Below, in pieces: positions 18,751-26,790 of a stretch of DNA of 64,000 nucleotides. Position numbers and translations under genes: made by a program. Under the pieces are notes generated by a model that worked only from the letters and a program-made list of their open reading frames with translations, did not search any database and was not told where the DNA came from. The stretch comes from Helicobacter burdigaliensis (GTDB taxonomy: Bacteria > Campylobacterota > Campylobacteria > Campylobacterales > Helicobacteraceae), in assembly GCF_003670295.1 (NCBI RefSeq), contig NZ_QXJG01000007.1, positions 16,677 through 80,676 of the forward strand. The letters are read 5' to 3'. Numbering within the stretch: the first letter of the stretch is position 1; each line of letters opens with the position of its first letter.

Positions 18751-20110
18751 TGTCTAACTCTTTAAATTTATCGCTTAAATGCAAGTTTATAAAATCTCTA
18801 ATTTCTTGCTCTTCTAATAAGTGTTTATCGTATTTTATTACGGCTTTTTTCTCGCTTTCATTGATATACCATTCTAAGATTCCCACAAGCTCCACAAGCA
18901 CTTCTAAATCCTCTCTGCATACACCCTCTTGCAAAGGTAGATAAAGATTTTTTTGAAAAGTGGGATTTGCTAAAAACACAAAAAGCACAATCCATAAAAA
19001 AGAAGCAATCACAACAAACATACTAATAGACAACATTCCAAAAAATTCATAAAAATGCCCTCCAATGAGTGCGCCTATAAAAGTTCCAAGATAGCCAAAA
19101 GAAGTAAAAATCCCTAAAGCACTTCCTTTTTGATGTGCTTTGCAATAGCGACTAGCAAGACTTTGCATAATGGGTTCATGGATAGAAAATCCTATAAAAA
19201 ACACCAAAATCCCTACAATAAAAGCCCACTTGTTATGGCTAAGCATCAAAAGATAAGCAACCACAAAAAATAGCACCCCAACAATCATAACACTTTTAAA
19301 TTTACCCTTTTTTTCTGCAATAATCGCAGCAGGAGCCATAGATAAAAGCCCTAAAATGCTCGCTGGAATATAGATTTTATAAAGCTCCTCTTTTGGCATA
19401 TCAAATCCTTTAGTGAGCGCAATAGGAATGATTAAAAACGCCAAAGTCATAAAGCCTTTTTGCAAGAAATTTGTAAGATTCATAATTTGCAAATTTCTAT
19501 TTTTTAAAATAAGTCCATATTCATTAGTATTTGCATTAAAGCTATAAGTAATTTTAGGTGCGTTAGGCACAGCGATAAACAACACTATAATGCTAAAAAT
19601 CGCCAAAATACAGGTAATCCAAAAAAGACTAGCAACTCCATAAATCCCACCAATAATAGGACCAATAATCATCGCAAATACAAAAGAAAAAGAAATCGTA
19701 GCGCCCATAAATGCCATTGCTTTTGTGCGTTTCTCTTCATTGACTAAATCTGCAATCATTGCACTTACCACGCCGCCAACAGCCCCGGCTCCTTGCAAGA
19801 ATCTTCCTAAAATTAGCATATAAATATCCTCGCTCATCGCACAAATAACAGAGCCTAACGCAAAGATAACAAGTCCTAAAGCTATCATACTCTTACGCCC
19901 AAATTTATCGCTTAAAAACCCAAAAGGAATCTGAAAGATAACCTGTGTGAGTGCATAGCCACCCATAGCAATCCCCATTAAAATAGGAGATGTCCCACTA
20001 AGCGAGAGTGCATATAAAGATAAAAGTGGCATTACCACAAATAATCCAAAAAATCTACCCCCAAGTATCAAGCTAAGTGGCATTGTTTGTTTGATTAAAT
20101 CATTTTTCAC
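18740..20110 (-). CDS. MFS-family efflux transporter
   Basis: The 456-residue protein has about 12 membrane segments and the MFS loop 2-3 motif GFLSDKFGRKSM near residues 59-70; a soluble C-terminal tail of ~60 residues follows the last helix. It resembles the drug-export branch (H. pylori HP1181 in the same gene order with ttcA). The substrate is unknown. The 3' end overlaps ttcA. Confidence 0.9.
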   Translation of the reverse strand: MKNDLIKQTMPLSLILGGRFFGLFVVMPLLSLYALSLSGTSPILMGIAMGGYALTQVIFQIPFGFLSDKFGRKSMIALGLVIFALGSVICAMSEDIYMLILGRFLQGAGAVGGVVSAMIADLVNEEKRTKAMAFMGATISFSFVFAMIIGPIIGGIYGVASLFWITCILAIFSIIVLFIAVPNAPKITYSFNANTNEYGLILKNRNLQIMNLTNFLQKGFMTLAFLIIPIALTKGFDMPKEELYKIYIPASILGLLSMAPAAIIAEKKGKFKSVMIVGVLFFVVAYLLMLSHNKWAFIVGILVFFIGFSIHEPIMQSLASRYCKAHQKGSALGIFTSFGYLGTFIGALIGGHFYEFFGMLSISMFVVIASFLWIVLFVFLANPTFQKNLYLPLQEGVCREDLEVLVELVGILEWYINESEKKAVIKYDKHLLEEQEIRDFINLHLSDKFKELDNGN

Positions 20111-20185
20111 TTTTAAAATTCTCCATAATTTTGCTAAAATTACAAAAACGCAATTTTATCCCAATAAAATAAACAAGGCAATAAT

Positions 20186-20794
20186 ATGCGATTAATTTTA
20201 GCAAGTTCTAATACTCATAAGTTAAGAGAGATTAAAGAAATTTATCATAATTTTAAGGAGGTGGAAATACTTCCTTATGATTGTCTTATCACGCCTTTTG
20301 TGATAGAAGAAAACGGAAAGAGTTTTAAACAAAACGCACTTATAAAGTCTAAAGCCGTGTTTTTAGCACTAAAAGAAGCAAATTTATTGCAAAAAGATGA
20401 TGTTGTGCTAAGCGATGATAGCGGAATTTGTGTGGATTTGCTAGGAGGAGCGCCGGGGATTTATAGTGCAAGATATAGCGGTGGGAGCGATGAGGATAAT
20501 CTAAACAAGCTTATAGATGAGGTAGCAAAGTTAGAGGGTAAGACTTCTTTAGCGCATTATTGTGCGAGTATAGGGATTAGTAGCTTTTATGGAGATTTTA
20601 ATACTTATGGATTTATGTATGGAAGTGTTATAAGCACTAAAAGAGGCTCTAATGGCTTTGGCTATGATCCTATGTTTATCCCCAAAGGATACACAAAAAC
20701 CCTAGCCGAGCTTAGTAGCGAAGAAAAAAATCAAATCTCTCATAGAAAAATAGCACTAGAAAATGCAAGTTATCTCCTTAGGGCATTGATGTAA
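20186..20794 (+). CDS. rdgB: RdgB/HAM1 non-canonical purine NTP pyrophosphatase
   Basis: Removes ITP and XTP from the nucleotide pool. The 202-residue product carries the family signature at each expected place: SNTHKLREI (residues 8-16), SDDSGICVDLLGGAPGIYSA in the middle, and GFGYDPMFIP with SHRKIAL near the end. Length is standard. It is divergent from the MFS gene and is followed by a 1.3-kb repeat island. Confidence 0.95.
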   Translation: MRLILASSNTHKLREIKEIYHNFKEVEILPYDCLITPFVIEENGKSFKQNALIKSKAVFLALKEANLLQKDDVVLSDDSGICVDLLGGAPGIYSARYSGGSDEDNLNKLIDEVAKLEGKTSLAHYCASIGISSFYGDFNTYGFMYGSVISTKRGSNGFGYDPMFIPKGYTKTLAELSSEEKNQISHRKIALENASYLLRALM

Positions 20795-20985
20795 AAATAA
20801 AGATTCCATGAATAAAAAATAATAAATTAAAATTTAAAAAATTCCATAATATAATTCCAAAATAAAAATAAGTATGATTTATTTAAAATTACAATAATCA
20901 TACAAACAATTAAAATAAATTGAATTATACTAAGGAGGTTTTATGTATTTTTTAAATCTTAATACCTCTTCTCCTAAAATAGTGC

Positions 20986-20997
20986 GGGGGGGGGGGG
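20986..20997 (+). repeat. poly-G tract (12 G)
   Basis: Twelve consecutive G in DNA of low G+C. Tracts of this length are hypermutable in Helicobacter and Campylobacter and usually mark phase variation. Confidence 0.9.
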
Positions 20998-21167
20998 CAT
21001 TCTAGCTCTTTATTAACCCCTTCTTTTATTGCTATCCCCTTGTCATTGCGAAGAAGCTTTGCTTCTGAAGCAATCTATTCTCTTTTGTCATTAGCAGAAA
21101 TAAAACAAAGTGTAAATTCAAAAAGAGCAATCAAAAAATTTAAACTATCTCCAAAGAATCAAACTTC

Positions 21168-21266
21168 ACTTTATATAAAAAGCAATTTTGTTCGTGGCGG
21201 TGTGATCCCTGAAATTGCAAAGCAATTTCTTCCCAAGCCACTCTCAAAATGCTTTTTATATAAAGT
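21168..21266. repeat. nested palindromic element
   Basis: The outer arms are a perfect 17-bp inverted repeat (ACTTTATATAAAAAGCA at 21168-21184; complement at 21250-21266). At the centre is a perfect 7-bp hairpin AAATTGC-AAA-GCAATTT (21212-21228). The sequence between arms is partly complementary too (GTGGC against GCCAC), so the ~100 bases can fold on themselves. Confidence 0.7.
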
Positions 21267-21439
21267 TTCATCGCATTTTCTATTTTCTATTCCTTTGAAT
21301 CTTTTTACATTTTTTAATCATCTAAACTCTTTATTCAAAAGTAATTCTCTTAGGCGGGAAGTGGGAGCCCTAAAACTGCAAGCAGTTTTGTCTCAACCAA
21401 CCACGAGAATTCTTTTGTAATAAAGAGTATTCCTCCACC

Positions 21440-21515
21440 TTGTCATTGCGAGGAGTGAAGCGACGAAGCAATCCATTAGACTGCTACGAGGGCTTCGCCC
21501 TCTCGGCAATGACAA
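21440..21515. repeat. dispersed-type palindromic repeat, TTGTCATTGC ... GCAATGACAA
   Basis: The 76-base unit has perfect 10-bp inverted ends and an internal GAGGGC-TTC-GCCCTC hairpin. A partial related copy lies at 21040-21081. Translated, such repeats give the DCFVASLLAMT-like peptide often mis-annotated in bacterial genomes. Confidence 0.7.
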
Positions 21516-21556
21516 AGATACTTTATTAGAATTGTATTTGTTTGTAATAATATTTA

Positions 21557-21633
21557 GATTGCCACGGCTCACAAGTGAGCCTCGCAATGACAGGTGGGTG
21601 GGGTAAAATCTTGCAATGACAAAGGGGGGGGGG
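21557..21633. repeat. related repeat fragments with a 10-G tract
   Basis: GATTGCCA ... CGCAATGACA (21557-21592) surrounds a perfect hairpin GGCTCAC-AA-GTGAGCC (21566-21581). A further GCAATGACAA (21613-21622) is followed by ten G (21624-21633). These look like partial copies of the same repeat family as at 21440. Confidence 0.6.
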
Positions 21634-21905
21634 TATAAATTTTGTAAGGACGAGTGAAGCAATAAAGCTTTATATATTTAAAGTATAAATTTATTCTTTA
21701 GGAATAGTTTGGATTTGCTGGTCACTTTTTTAGATGATTGTAATTTCTTGTGGAAAACTCATGGTGAAAATTTGAGCTAATTTTTTACAAAAATTTTGTA
21801 AAAGCTACCGCTATCTATGCCTTATTGTTACAAATTGTTGTGTTTTGTGAAAGTTGTAGTTATAAGCTAACATTATCTATAAGAATGCAATAGAGCGCAA
21901 GTTTC

Positions 21906-21945
21906 CTCCATTATGCTAAGCATTAGATTTAATAGTGGAGTTTTT
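21906..21945 (+). terminator. isolated Rho-independent terminator-like hairpin
   Basis: CTCCATTAT (21906-21914) pairs with ATAGTGGAG (21932-21940), nine pairs with one G-T, followed by TTTTT. No protein gene ends here on this strand, so it may close a small RNA or a remnant. Confidence 0.5.
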
Positions 21946-22117
21946 GTGAGTTTTGGTAGCTTTTGATTTGTGTAGTTTTTACTCATTTTTTATTTTTGCA
22001 ATTTTGGGTTATTTTTACACAAAGGAAAATAAATTTTTACTAAAAGCCTTTGCAAAGTAGTTTTTAAGCACCTCTTTTTTAGAATCAAAACATAAAATTA
22101 ATCATTTAGGAGGCGTC

Positions 22118-22678
22118 ATGCTTGAAATTAGATGGCATAGCCGTGCAGGACAAGGTGCAGTAACAGGTGCTAAAGGTTTAGCAGATGTAATTGCAGGAAC
22201 TGGTAAAGAGGTGCAAGCTTTTGCTTTTTATGGTTCTGCAAAAAGAGGTGCTGCGATGACGGCTTATAATAGGATTGATGAAAATCCAATATTAAATCAC
22301 GAAAAATTTATGAATCCTGATTATATTTTAGTGATTGACCCGGGTTTGACTTATATTGCTGATATTTGTGCAAATGAGAAACCCACTACAAAATACATTA
22401 TCACAACGCATTTAAGTAAAGAAGAATTTTTAGAAAGTAAGCCAGAACTAAAAAATAAAGAAGTTTATATATTAGATTGTATCAAGCTTTCTATGGAAGC
22501 ATTTGGTAAATCAATCCCTAATGCACCTATGCTTGGGGCATTTTTAAAAGTTTCACAAAGTTTGGATTTAGAGTTTTTCTTAGAATCTTTTAAAAAGGTT
22601 TTAGGTAAAAAACTCCCCCAAAAAATCATTGATGCAAATATGGAAGTTATTAGAAAAGCTTATAATGAAGTAAAATAG
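22118..22678 (+). CDS. porG: pyruvate:ferredoxin oxidoreductase, gamma subunit
   Basis: First gene of a four-subunit pyruvate oxidoreductase converting pyruvate and CoA to acetyl-CoA, CO2 and reduced ferredoxin/flavodoxin. The 186-residue product shows the gamma-subunit pattern: IRWHSRAGQGAVTGAKGLA at the start, AFAFYGSAKRGAAM next, and a C-terminal PNAPMLGAF. An AGGAGG site precedes the ATG. The H. pylori order (HP1108-HP1111) is the same, though there purB follows and here it is elsewhere. Confidence 0.95.
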   Translation: MLEIRWHSRAGQGAVTGAKGLADVIAGTGKEVQAFAFYGSAKRGAAMTAYNRIDENPILNHEKFMNPDYILVIDPGLTYIADICANEKPTTKYIITTHLSKEEFLESKPELKNKEVYILDCIKLSMEAFGKSIPNAPMLGAFLKVSQSLDLEFFLESFKKVLGKKLPQKIIDANMEVIRKAYNEVK

Positions 22679-22688
22679 GAGCGTAAAT

Positions 22689-23090
22689 ATGGAATATAAA
22701 GGCTGGAATGAATTTGAAGCAGGTTCAGTATTGTTTCCTTTTGAAAAAGAAGGTGGGGAAATGGTGCAAAAACATGCAGATGCAAGAGAATATAGAGAGG
22801 ATAGCTCTTATAAGGCAAGTGTAGCACACTGGAGAGTGGAAAAACCTGTTTTTAACCACGATCATTGTATTAATTGTTATTTTTGCTGGGTTTATTGTCC
22901 AGATTCTTCAATCTTGGTAAGAGATGAGAAGATGAGTGGTGTGGATTATGTGCATTGTAAAGGCTGTGGAGTGTGTGTGGATGTATGTCCTACAAATCCA
23001 AAATCGCTTTTAATGTTTAATGATTATGAAAGCAACGAAGAGGCTTTAAGTAAATGGCCTGCAAAAGAAGCTAAGAAAAAGGATAACTAA
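22689..23090 (+). CDS. porD: pyruvate:ferredoxin oxidoreductase, delta (ferredoxin-like) subunit
   Basis: The 133-residue subunit carries two 4Fe-4S clusters: CINCYFCWVYC and CKGCGVCVDVCPTNP, both CX2CX2CX3C followed by a proline or near-proline. A ~55-residue N-terminal extension precedes them, longer than in archaeal PorD but usual for Helicobacter. It passes electrons from the TPP subunit toward the acceptor. The TAA shares one base with the porA ATG, indicating coupled translation. Confidence 0.95.
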   Translation: MEYKGWNEFEAGSVLFPFEKEGGEMVQKHADAREYREDSSYKASVAHWRVEKPVFNHDHCINCYFCWVYCPDSSILVRDEKMSGVDYVHCKGCGVCVDVCPTNPKSLLMFNDYESNEEALSKWPAKEAKKKDN

Positions 23091-24307
23091 TGGCAGAAGT
23101 ATATGAATTGCAAGAAATTGAAGTTTGGGATGGAAATATGGCGGCAAGCCATGCGTTGCGTCAAGCTCAAATTGATGTAGTTTCTGCTTATCCTATTACT
23201 CCATCAACTCCTATTGTGCAAAATTATGCAACATTTTTGGCAAATGGCTATATTGATGGCGAGTTTGTAATGGTAGAATCAGAACATGCAGCAATGAGTG
23301 GCTGTGTGGGTGCAGCCGCAGCAGGTGGGCGTGTGGCGACAGCTACAAGCTCTCAAGGGTTTGCATTAATGGTAGAGGTGCTTTATCAAGCATCAGGTAT
23401 GCGATTGCCTATTGTTTTAAATGTAGTTAATCGTGCTTTAGCAAGCCCTCTAAATGTAAATGGAGATCATTCAGATATGTATCTTGGGCGTGATGCAGGG
23501 TGGGTGAATCTATGCACCTATAATCCGCAAGAAGCCTATGATTTTAACCTTATGGCATTTAAAATCGCAGAAGATTATGATGTAAGATTGCCTGTGATGG
23601 TTCATCAAGATGGATTTATCTGTTCGCATACTGCACAGAGTGTGCGTCCACTAAAAGATGATGTGGCTTATAAGTTTATCGGCGATTATAAACCTAAAAA
23701 TGCTATGCTAGATTTTAGCAAACCTGCTACTTATGGTTCTCAAACAGAAGAAGATTGGCATTTTGAGCATAAAGCACAGCTTCATAATGCGATTATGAAT
23801 TCTATGCCAGTGATTGAACGCACATTTAAGGAATTTGAAGCATTAAGTGGAAGAAAATATAATGTAGTAGAAGAGTATGATACACAGGATGCAGAAGTGA
23901 TTATCGTAGCACTTGGGACAACCGTAGAATCAGCACGTATTGCTGCTAAAAAAGCTAGAGAAAATGGAATTAAAGCGGGTGTGGTGAGTATTAGAGTATT
24001 GCGTCCTTTCCCTTATGAGAGATTGGGTGAAGCACTAAAGAATGCTAAAGCTGTGGCATTTTTAGATAGAAGCTTACCAGCAGGAGCTATGGGAATGCTT
24101 TATAATGAAGGAGTTGCAGCTCTTTATGCACAAGGCTCTAAAGCAGTAGTAAGTAATTATATTTATGGGCTTGGTGGAAGAGATTTAACACAAAATCACT
24201 TATCTGAGATTTATAAAGAATTAGACGCAAATGCAAAAGCAGGAAAATTAACCCATAAAACACAACAATTTATTGGACTTAGAGGTCCAAAACTTGGCTT
24301 TAATTAA
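23090..24307 (+). CDS. porA: pyruvate:ferredoxin oxidoreductase, alpha subunit
   Basis: The 405-residue alpha subunit holds the pyruvate-binding domain: AYPITPSTPIVQNYA, the MVESEHAAMSGCVGAAAAGG segment with the conserved glutamate near the TPP site, and ATSSQGFALMVEVLYQASG. The C-terminal domain has SIRVLRPFPYERL. Length is normal. It ends 10 bases before the GTG of porB. Confidence 0.96.
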   Translation: MAEVYELQEIEVWDGNMAASHALRQAQIDVVSAYPITPSTPIVQNYATFLANGYIDGEFVMVESEHAAMSGCVGAAAAGGRVATATSSQGFALMVEVLYQASGMRLPIVLNVVNRALASPLNVNGDHSDMYLGRDAGWVNLCTYNPQEAYDFNLMAFKIAEDYDVRLPVMVHQDGFICSHTAQSVRPLKDDVAYKFIGDYKPKNAMLDFSKPATYGSQTEEDWHFEHKAQLHNAIMNSMPVIERTFKEFEALSGRKYNVVEEYDTQDAEVIIVALGTTVESARIAAKKARENGIKAGVVSIRVLRPFPYERLGEALKNAKAVAFLDRSLPAGAMGMLYNEGVAALYAQGSKAVVSNYIYGLGGRDLTQNHLSEIYKELDANAKAGKLTHKTQQFIGLRGPKLGFN

Positions 24308-24317
24308 GGAGTATCAA

Positions 24318-25262
24318 GTGAGTGAAATTAAAAATTTAAAACAATATTCTAAGGCAAGTGAGAGATTTGAAGGTGCAAATTTATTATGTCCAGGCTGTGC
24401 ACATGGGATTATCGTAAGAGAGGTTTTAAATGCAACCGACCATCCATTGTTAGTAGCGGCTTCTACGGGCTGTTTGGAGGTTTCTACTGCTGTGTATCCT
24501 TATACTTCTTGGGATGTGCCTTGGATTCATATTGGATTTGAAAATAGTTCTACTGCGATTGCAGGGGCTGAAGCAATGTATAAGGCTCTTAAAAGAAAAG
24601 GAAAGTTATATAGCGATAAAGAGCCAAAATTTGTAGCATTTGGTGGAGATGGTTCTACCTATGATATTGGTTTTCAATTTATAAGTGGTTGTTTTGAACG
24701 AGGGCATGACTTTACTTATGTGTGTTTAGATAATGAAGTGTATGCAAACACAGGTGGACAAAGAAGTGGTTCTACACCTGTTGGTGCTTCTACAACAACA
24801 ACTCCAGCAGGGCGTGTAAGCTATGGAAAAAAAGATAAGAAAAAAGATTTACTTTTTATTATGGCAGCACATGGAGCACCTTATGTAGCACAAGTAGCTC
24901 CTAATAAGTGGAAAGATATGAGTAAAAAAATTAAAACTGCCATTGAAACAGAGGGGCCAACTTTTATTAATGCAATGAGTGCTTGCACGACTGAATGGAG
25001 ATTTCCAGCTAATCAAACTATTGAAATGAGTGATTTAGCAACCGATTCTCTTGTTTTTCCACTCTTTGAAATTATTAATGGTAGGGAGTTAAGAATCACT
25101 TATCGTCCTAAAAATGTAATTCCTGTAAGAGATTATCTAGGAGCTCAAGCAAGATTTAAGCATTTATTTAAGCCAGAAAATGAATATCTAATCAAAGAAT
25201 GGCAAAAAAATGTTGATGAGTATTGGGAATATCTCCAAAGAAGAGAAGAAGCTAAAGTATAA
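24318..25262 (+). CDS. porB: pyruvate:ferredoxin oxidoreductase, beta (TPP-binding) subunit
   Basis: Binds thiamine diphosphate and one Fe-S cluster. From the GTG at 24318 (TAAGGAG seven bases upstream) the ~314-residue product shows the cysteine pair LLCPGCAHG, the TPP motif starting GDGSTYDIG and ending around LDNEVYANTGGQ, and a later SACTTEWRFP cysteine. An in-frame ATG at 24273 lies inside porA and adds an unconserved tail, so I reject it. Last gene of the por operon. Confidence 0.95.
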   Translation: MSEIKNLKQYSKASERFEGANLLCPGCAHGIIVREVLNATDHPLLVAASTGCLEVSTAVYPYTSWDVPWIHIGFENSSTAIAGAEAMYKALKRKGKLYSDKEPKFVAFGGDGSTYDIGFQFISGCFERGHDFTYVCLDNEVYANTGGQRSGSTPVGASTTTTPAGRVSYGKKDKKKDLLFIMAAHGAPYVAQVAPNKWKDMSKKIKTAIETEGPTFINAMSACTTEWRFPANQTIEMSDLATDSLVFPLFEIINGRELRITYRPKNVIPVRDYLGAQARFKHLFKPENEYLIKEWQKNVDEYWEYLQRREEAKV

Positions 25263-25505
25263 TCTTTAGCCTCTTTGGAAGAATTTTTTGAGTTTTGTAA
25301 GAAATAAGATGAAGTATTAGATATTTGTAAAAGTAGTTTTATTCTTAAAAATATTTAATATTTTATTGTATAATGGTGCTTGTATATTTTTTGGGCATTT
25401 TGTAAAAATAAAATTATATAGATTTATGTCTCAAATGAATGTATAAGAATAATTTTGTCGCAAGTTTTGCTCTAAATCTTAAGAAATAGTTGTTTTAATT
25501 TATGC

Positions 25506-25511
25506 TATAAT
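25506..25511 (+). promoter_or_regulatory. -10 element of the cheY operon
   Basis: TATGCTATAAT includes an extended -10 TGCTATAAT, 62 bases before cheY. The rest of the 310-base gap between porB and cheY is A/T-rich with no gene or clear terminator. Confidence 0.5.
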
Positions 25512-25572
25512 TAGTCATATTTTTTATTTTAGACTTAGAAAAGTTTTTATATTTTAATTTAAGGAGTCTGTA

Positions 25573-25947
25573 TTGAAAATGGTTGTTGTAGATGATAGTT
25601 CGACGATGAGGAGAATTATAAAAAATACATTAGCAAGACTAGGATACAATGATATTTTAGAAGGTGAAAATGGCATAGAAGGGTGGGATAGAATGAATGC
25701 TAATCCCGATGTGAAGGTATTAATTACAGATTGGAATATGCCTGAAATGAATGGTTTGGATTTGGTTAAAAAAGTAAGAGCCGATGAGAGATTTAAGGAT
25801 ATTCCTATTATTATGGTTACCACAGAGGGCGGTAAGGCAGAGGTTATCACAGCACTAAAGGCTGGAGTGAATAACTATATTGTAAAGCCTTTTACACCTC
25901 AAGTATTAAAAGAGAAGTTAGAAGTAGTTTTAGGAGTAAATGACTAA
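25573..25947 (+). CDS. cheY: chemotaxis response regulator CheY
   Basis: A 124-residue single receiver domain that, when phosphorylated by CheA, binds the flagellar switch. Acidic pair Asp7-Asp8, phospho-acceptor Asp53 (LITDWNMPEMNG), Thr83/84 (MVTTEGGK) and Lys105 (YIVKPF) are all in place. The sequence is very close to H. pylori HP1067. I take TTG 25573, six bases after AAGGAG, as start; an ATG two codons later is the alternative. It heads the HP1067-HP1071 type block. Confidence 0.96.
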   Translation: MKMVVVDDSSTMRRIIKNTLARLGYNDILEGENGIEGWDRMNANPDVKVLITDWNMPEMNGLDLVKKVRADERFKDIPIIMVTTEGGKAEVITALKAGVNNYIVKPFTPQVLKEKLEVVLGVND

Positions 25948-25950
25948 AAA

Positions 25951-26778
25951 ATGGATACTTATTATAATTGTCTTATTGTCCATTCTAGCCAACATCTTGA
26001 AATATTAGAAGCTAAGGTAATGGAAATGTCTGATGAAGCCATTGAGCAAATTGAAGGGGGCTTTATTTTGAGGACACAAAAAGACATTCCTAGTATTAAA
26101 AAAGATTTGATTTTTTATATTAATAATTTAAAAGAGCTTATGCAGAGTGATTTTGAGTATAGTCTTGAAGAAAGAAAAGAAAAAAATCAAGATTGGATTA
26201 ATGAATACTGCAAATCTATCGCTCCTATTGAATGTGGAAAGCTCTATATCCACCCTTCATGGCATGAGGAAAAAAGGGATAAAATTAATATTTTAATAGA
26301 TCCTGCACTTGCCTTTGGTAGCGGACATCATGAAAGCACTTATGGTTGCTTAGAAGTTTTGCAAGAGATTCCATTGCAAGACAAAAAATTGCTAGATGTT
26401 GGTTGTGGGAGTGGGATATTATCCATTATGGCAGCTAAGTGCGGTGCAAAAGTGTGGAGTTGTGATACAGACGAAATGGCAGTGCTATCTACTAAAGATA
26501 ATGCTAGTAAAAATCATATAGAGCTTCAAGAGGTTTGGGAAGGCTCTTTAGATAAAATTACAGCCTTGCAGGGGAGTTTTGATGTGGTTGTGGCAAATCT
26601 CTTAGCAGATATTATTGTGGCATTGCCTTTGCAACTTTATCCAAAGAAAGAGGGCGTTTTGATTTTATCAGGAATCTTAAATATTTATGCTAATAAAGTT
26701 CTTGAGAAATTTAAAGACTTTACCATTTTGAAGCAGGTTGAAAAGGGTGAATGGATAACATTTGCTCTAAAAAGATGA
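25951..26778 (+). CDS. prmA: ribosomal protein L11 methyltransferase PrmA
   Basis: The 275-residue enzyme methylates ribosomal protein L11 with AdoMet. It has an N-terminal substrate-recognition half and a C-terminal Rossmann domain with ALAFGSGHHESTYGCLE, the AdoMet motif LDVGCGSGILSIMAAKCGA and the catalytic-pocket motif VVANLLADI. Three bases separate it from cheY, twelve from ftsH. Confidence 0.93.
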   Translation: MDTYYNCLIVHSSQHLEILEAKVMEMSDEAIEQIEGGFILRTQKDIPSIKKDLIFYINNLKELMQSDFEYSLEERKEKNQDWINEYCKSIAPIECGKLYIHPSWHEEKRDKINILIDPALAFGSGHHESTYGCLEVLQEIPLQDKKLLDVGCGSGILSIMAAKCGAKVWSCDTDEMAVLSTKDNASKNHIELQEVWEGSLDKITALQGSFDVVVANLLADIIVALPLQLYPKKEGVLILSGILNIYANKVLEKFKDFTILKQVEKGEWITFALKR

Positions 26779-26790
26779 TAAGGAAAATGA

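Larger units (their letters stand above)
20943..21420 (+). pseudogene. short ORF with an in-frame 12-G tract (candidate phase-variable ORF or remnant)
   Basis: An AAGGAGGT site precedes an ATG at 20943. The frame runs 14 codons, enters a poly-G tract (12 G, 20986-20997) and in the present state stops at TAG 21003-21005 after 20 codons. With 11 or 14 G it would stay open to 21420, giving about 158 residues; with 13 G it would stop at a TAA shortly after. The downstream part is made of palindromic repeat sequence, so the long product may have no function. Only the ribosome binding site and tract look gene-like. Confidence 0.4.
20795..22117. other. gene-poor repeat island between rdgB and the por operon
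   Basis: About 1.3 kb with no convincing protein gene. It contains a 12-G tract in a short ORF, a nested palindrome, several elements whose ends read TTGTCATTGC / GCAATGACAA, a second (10-G) tract and an isolated terminator. The last ~150 bases are the presumed promoter region of the por operon. The best parts are listed separately. Confidence 0.75.

Noticed and set aside
21393..21662. A minus-strand frame giving peptides such as DCFVASLLAMT
   Set aside because: It is the translation of the palindromic repeats. This peptide is a well-known spurious annotation wherever such repeats occur.
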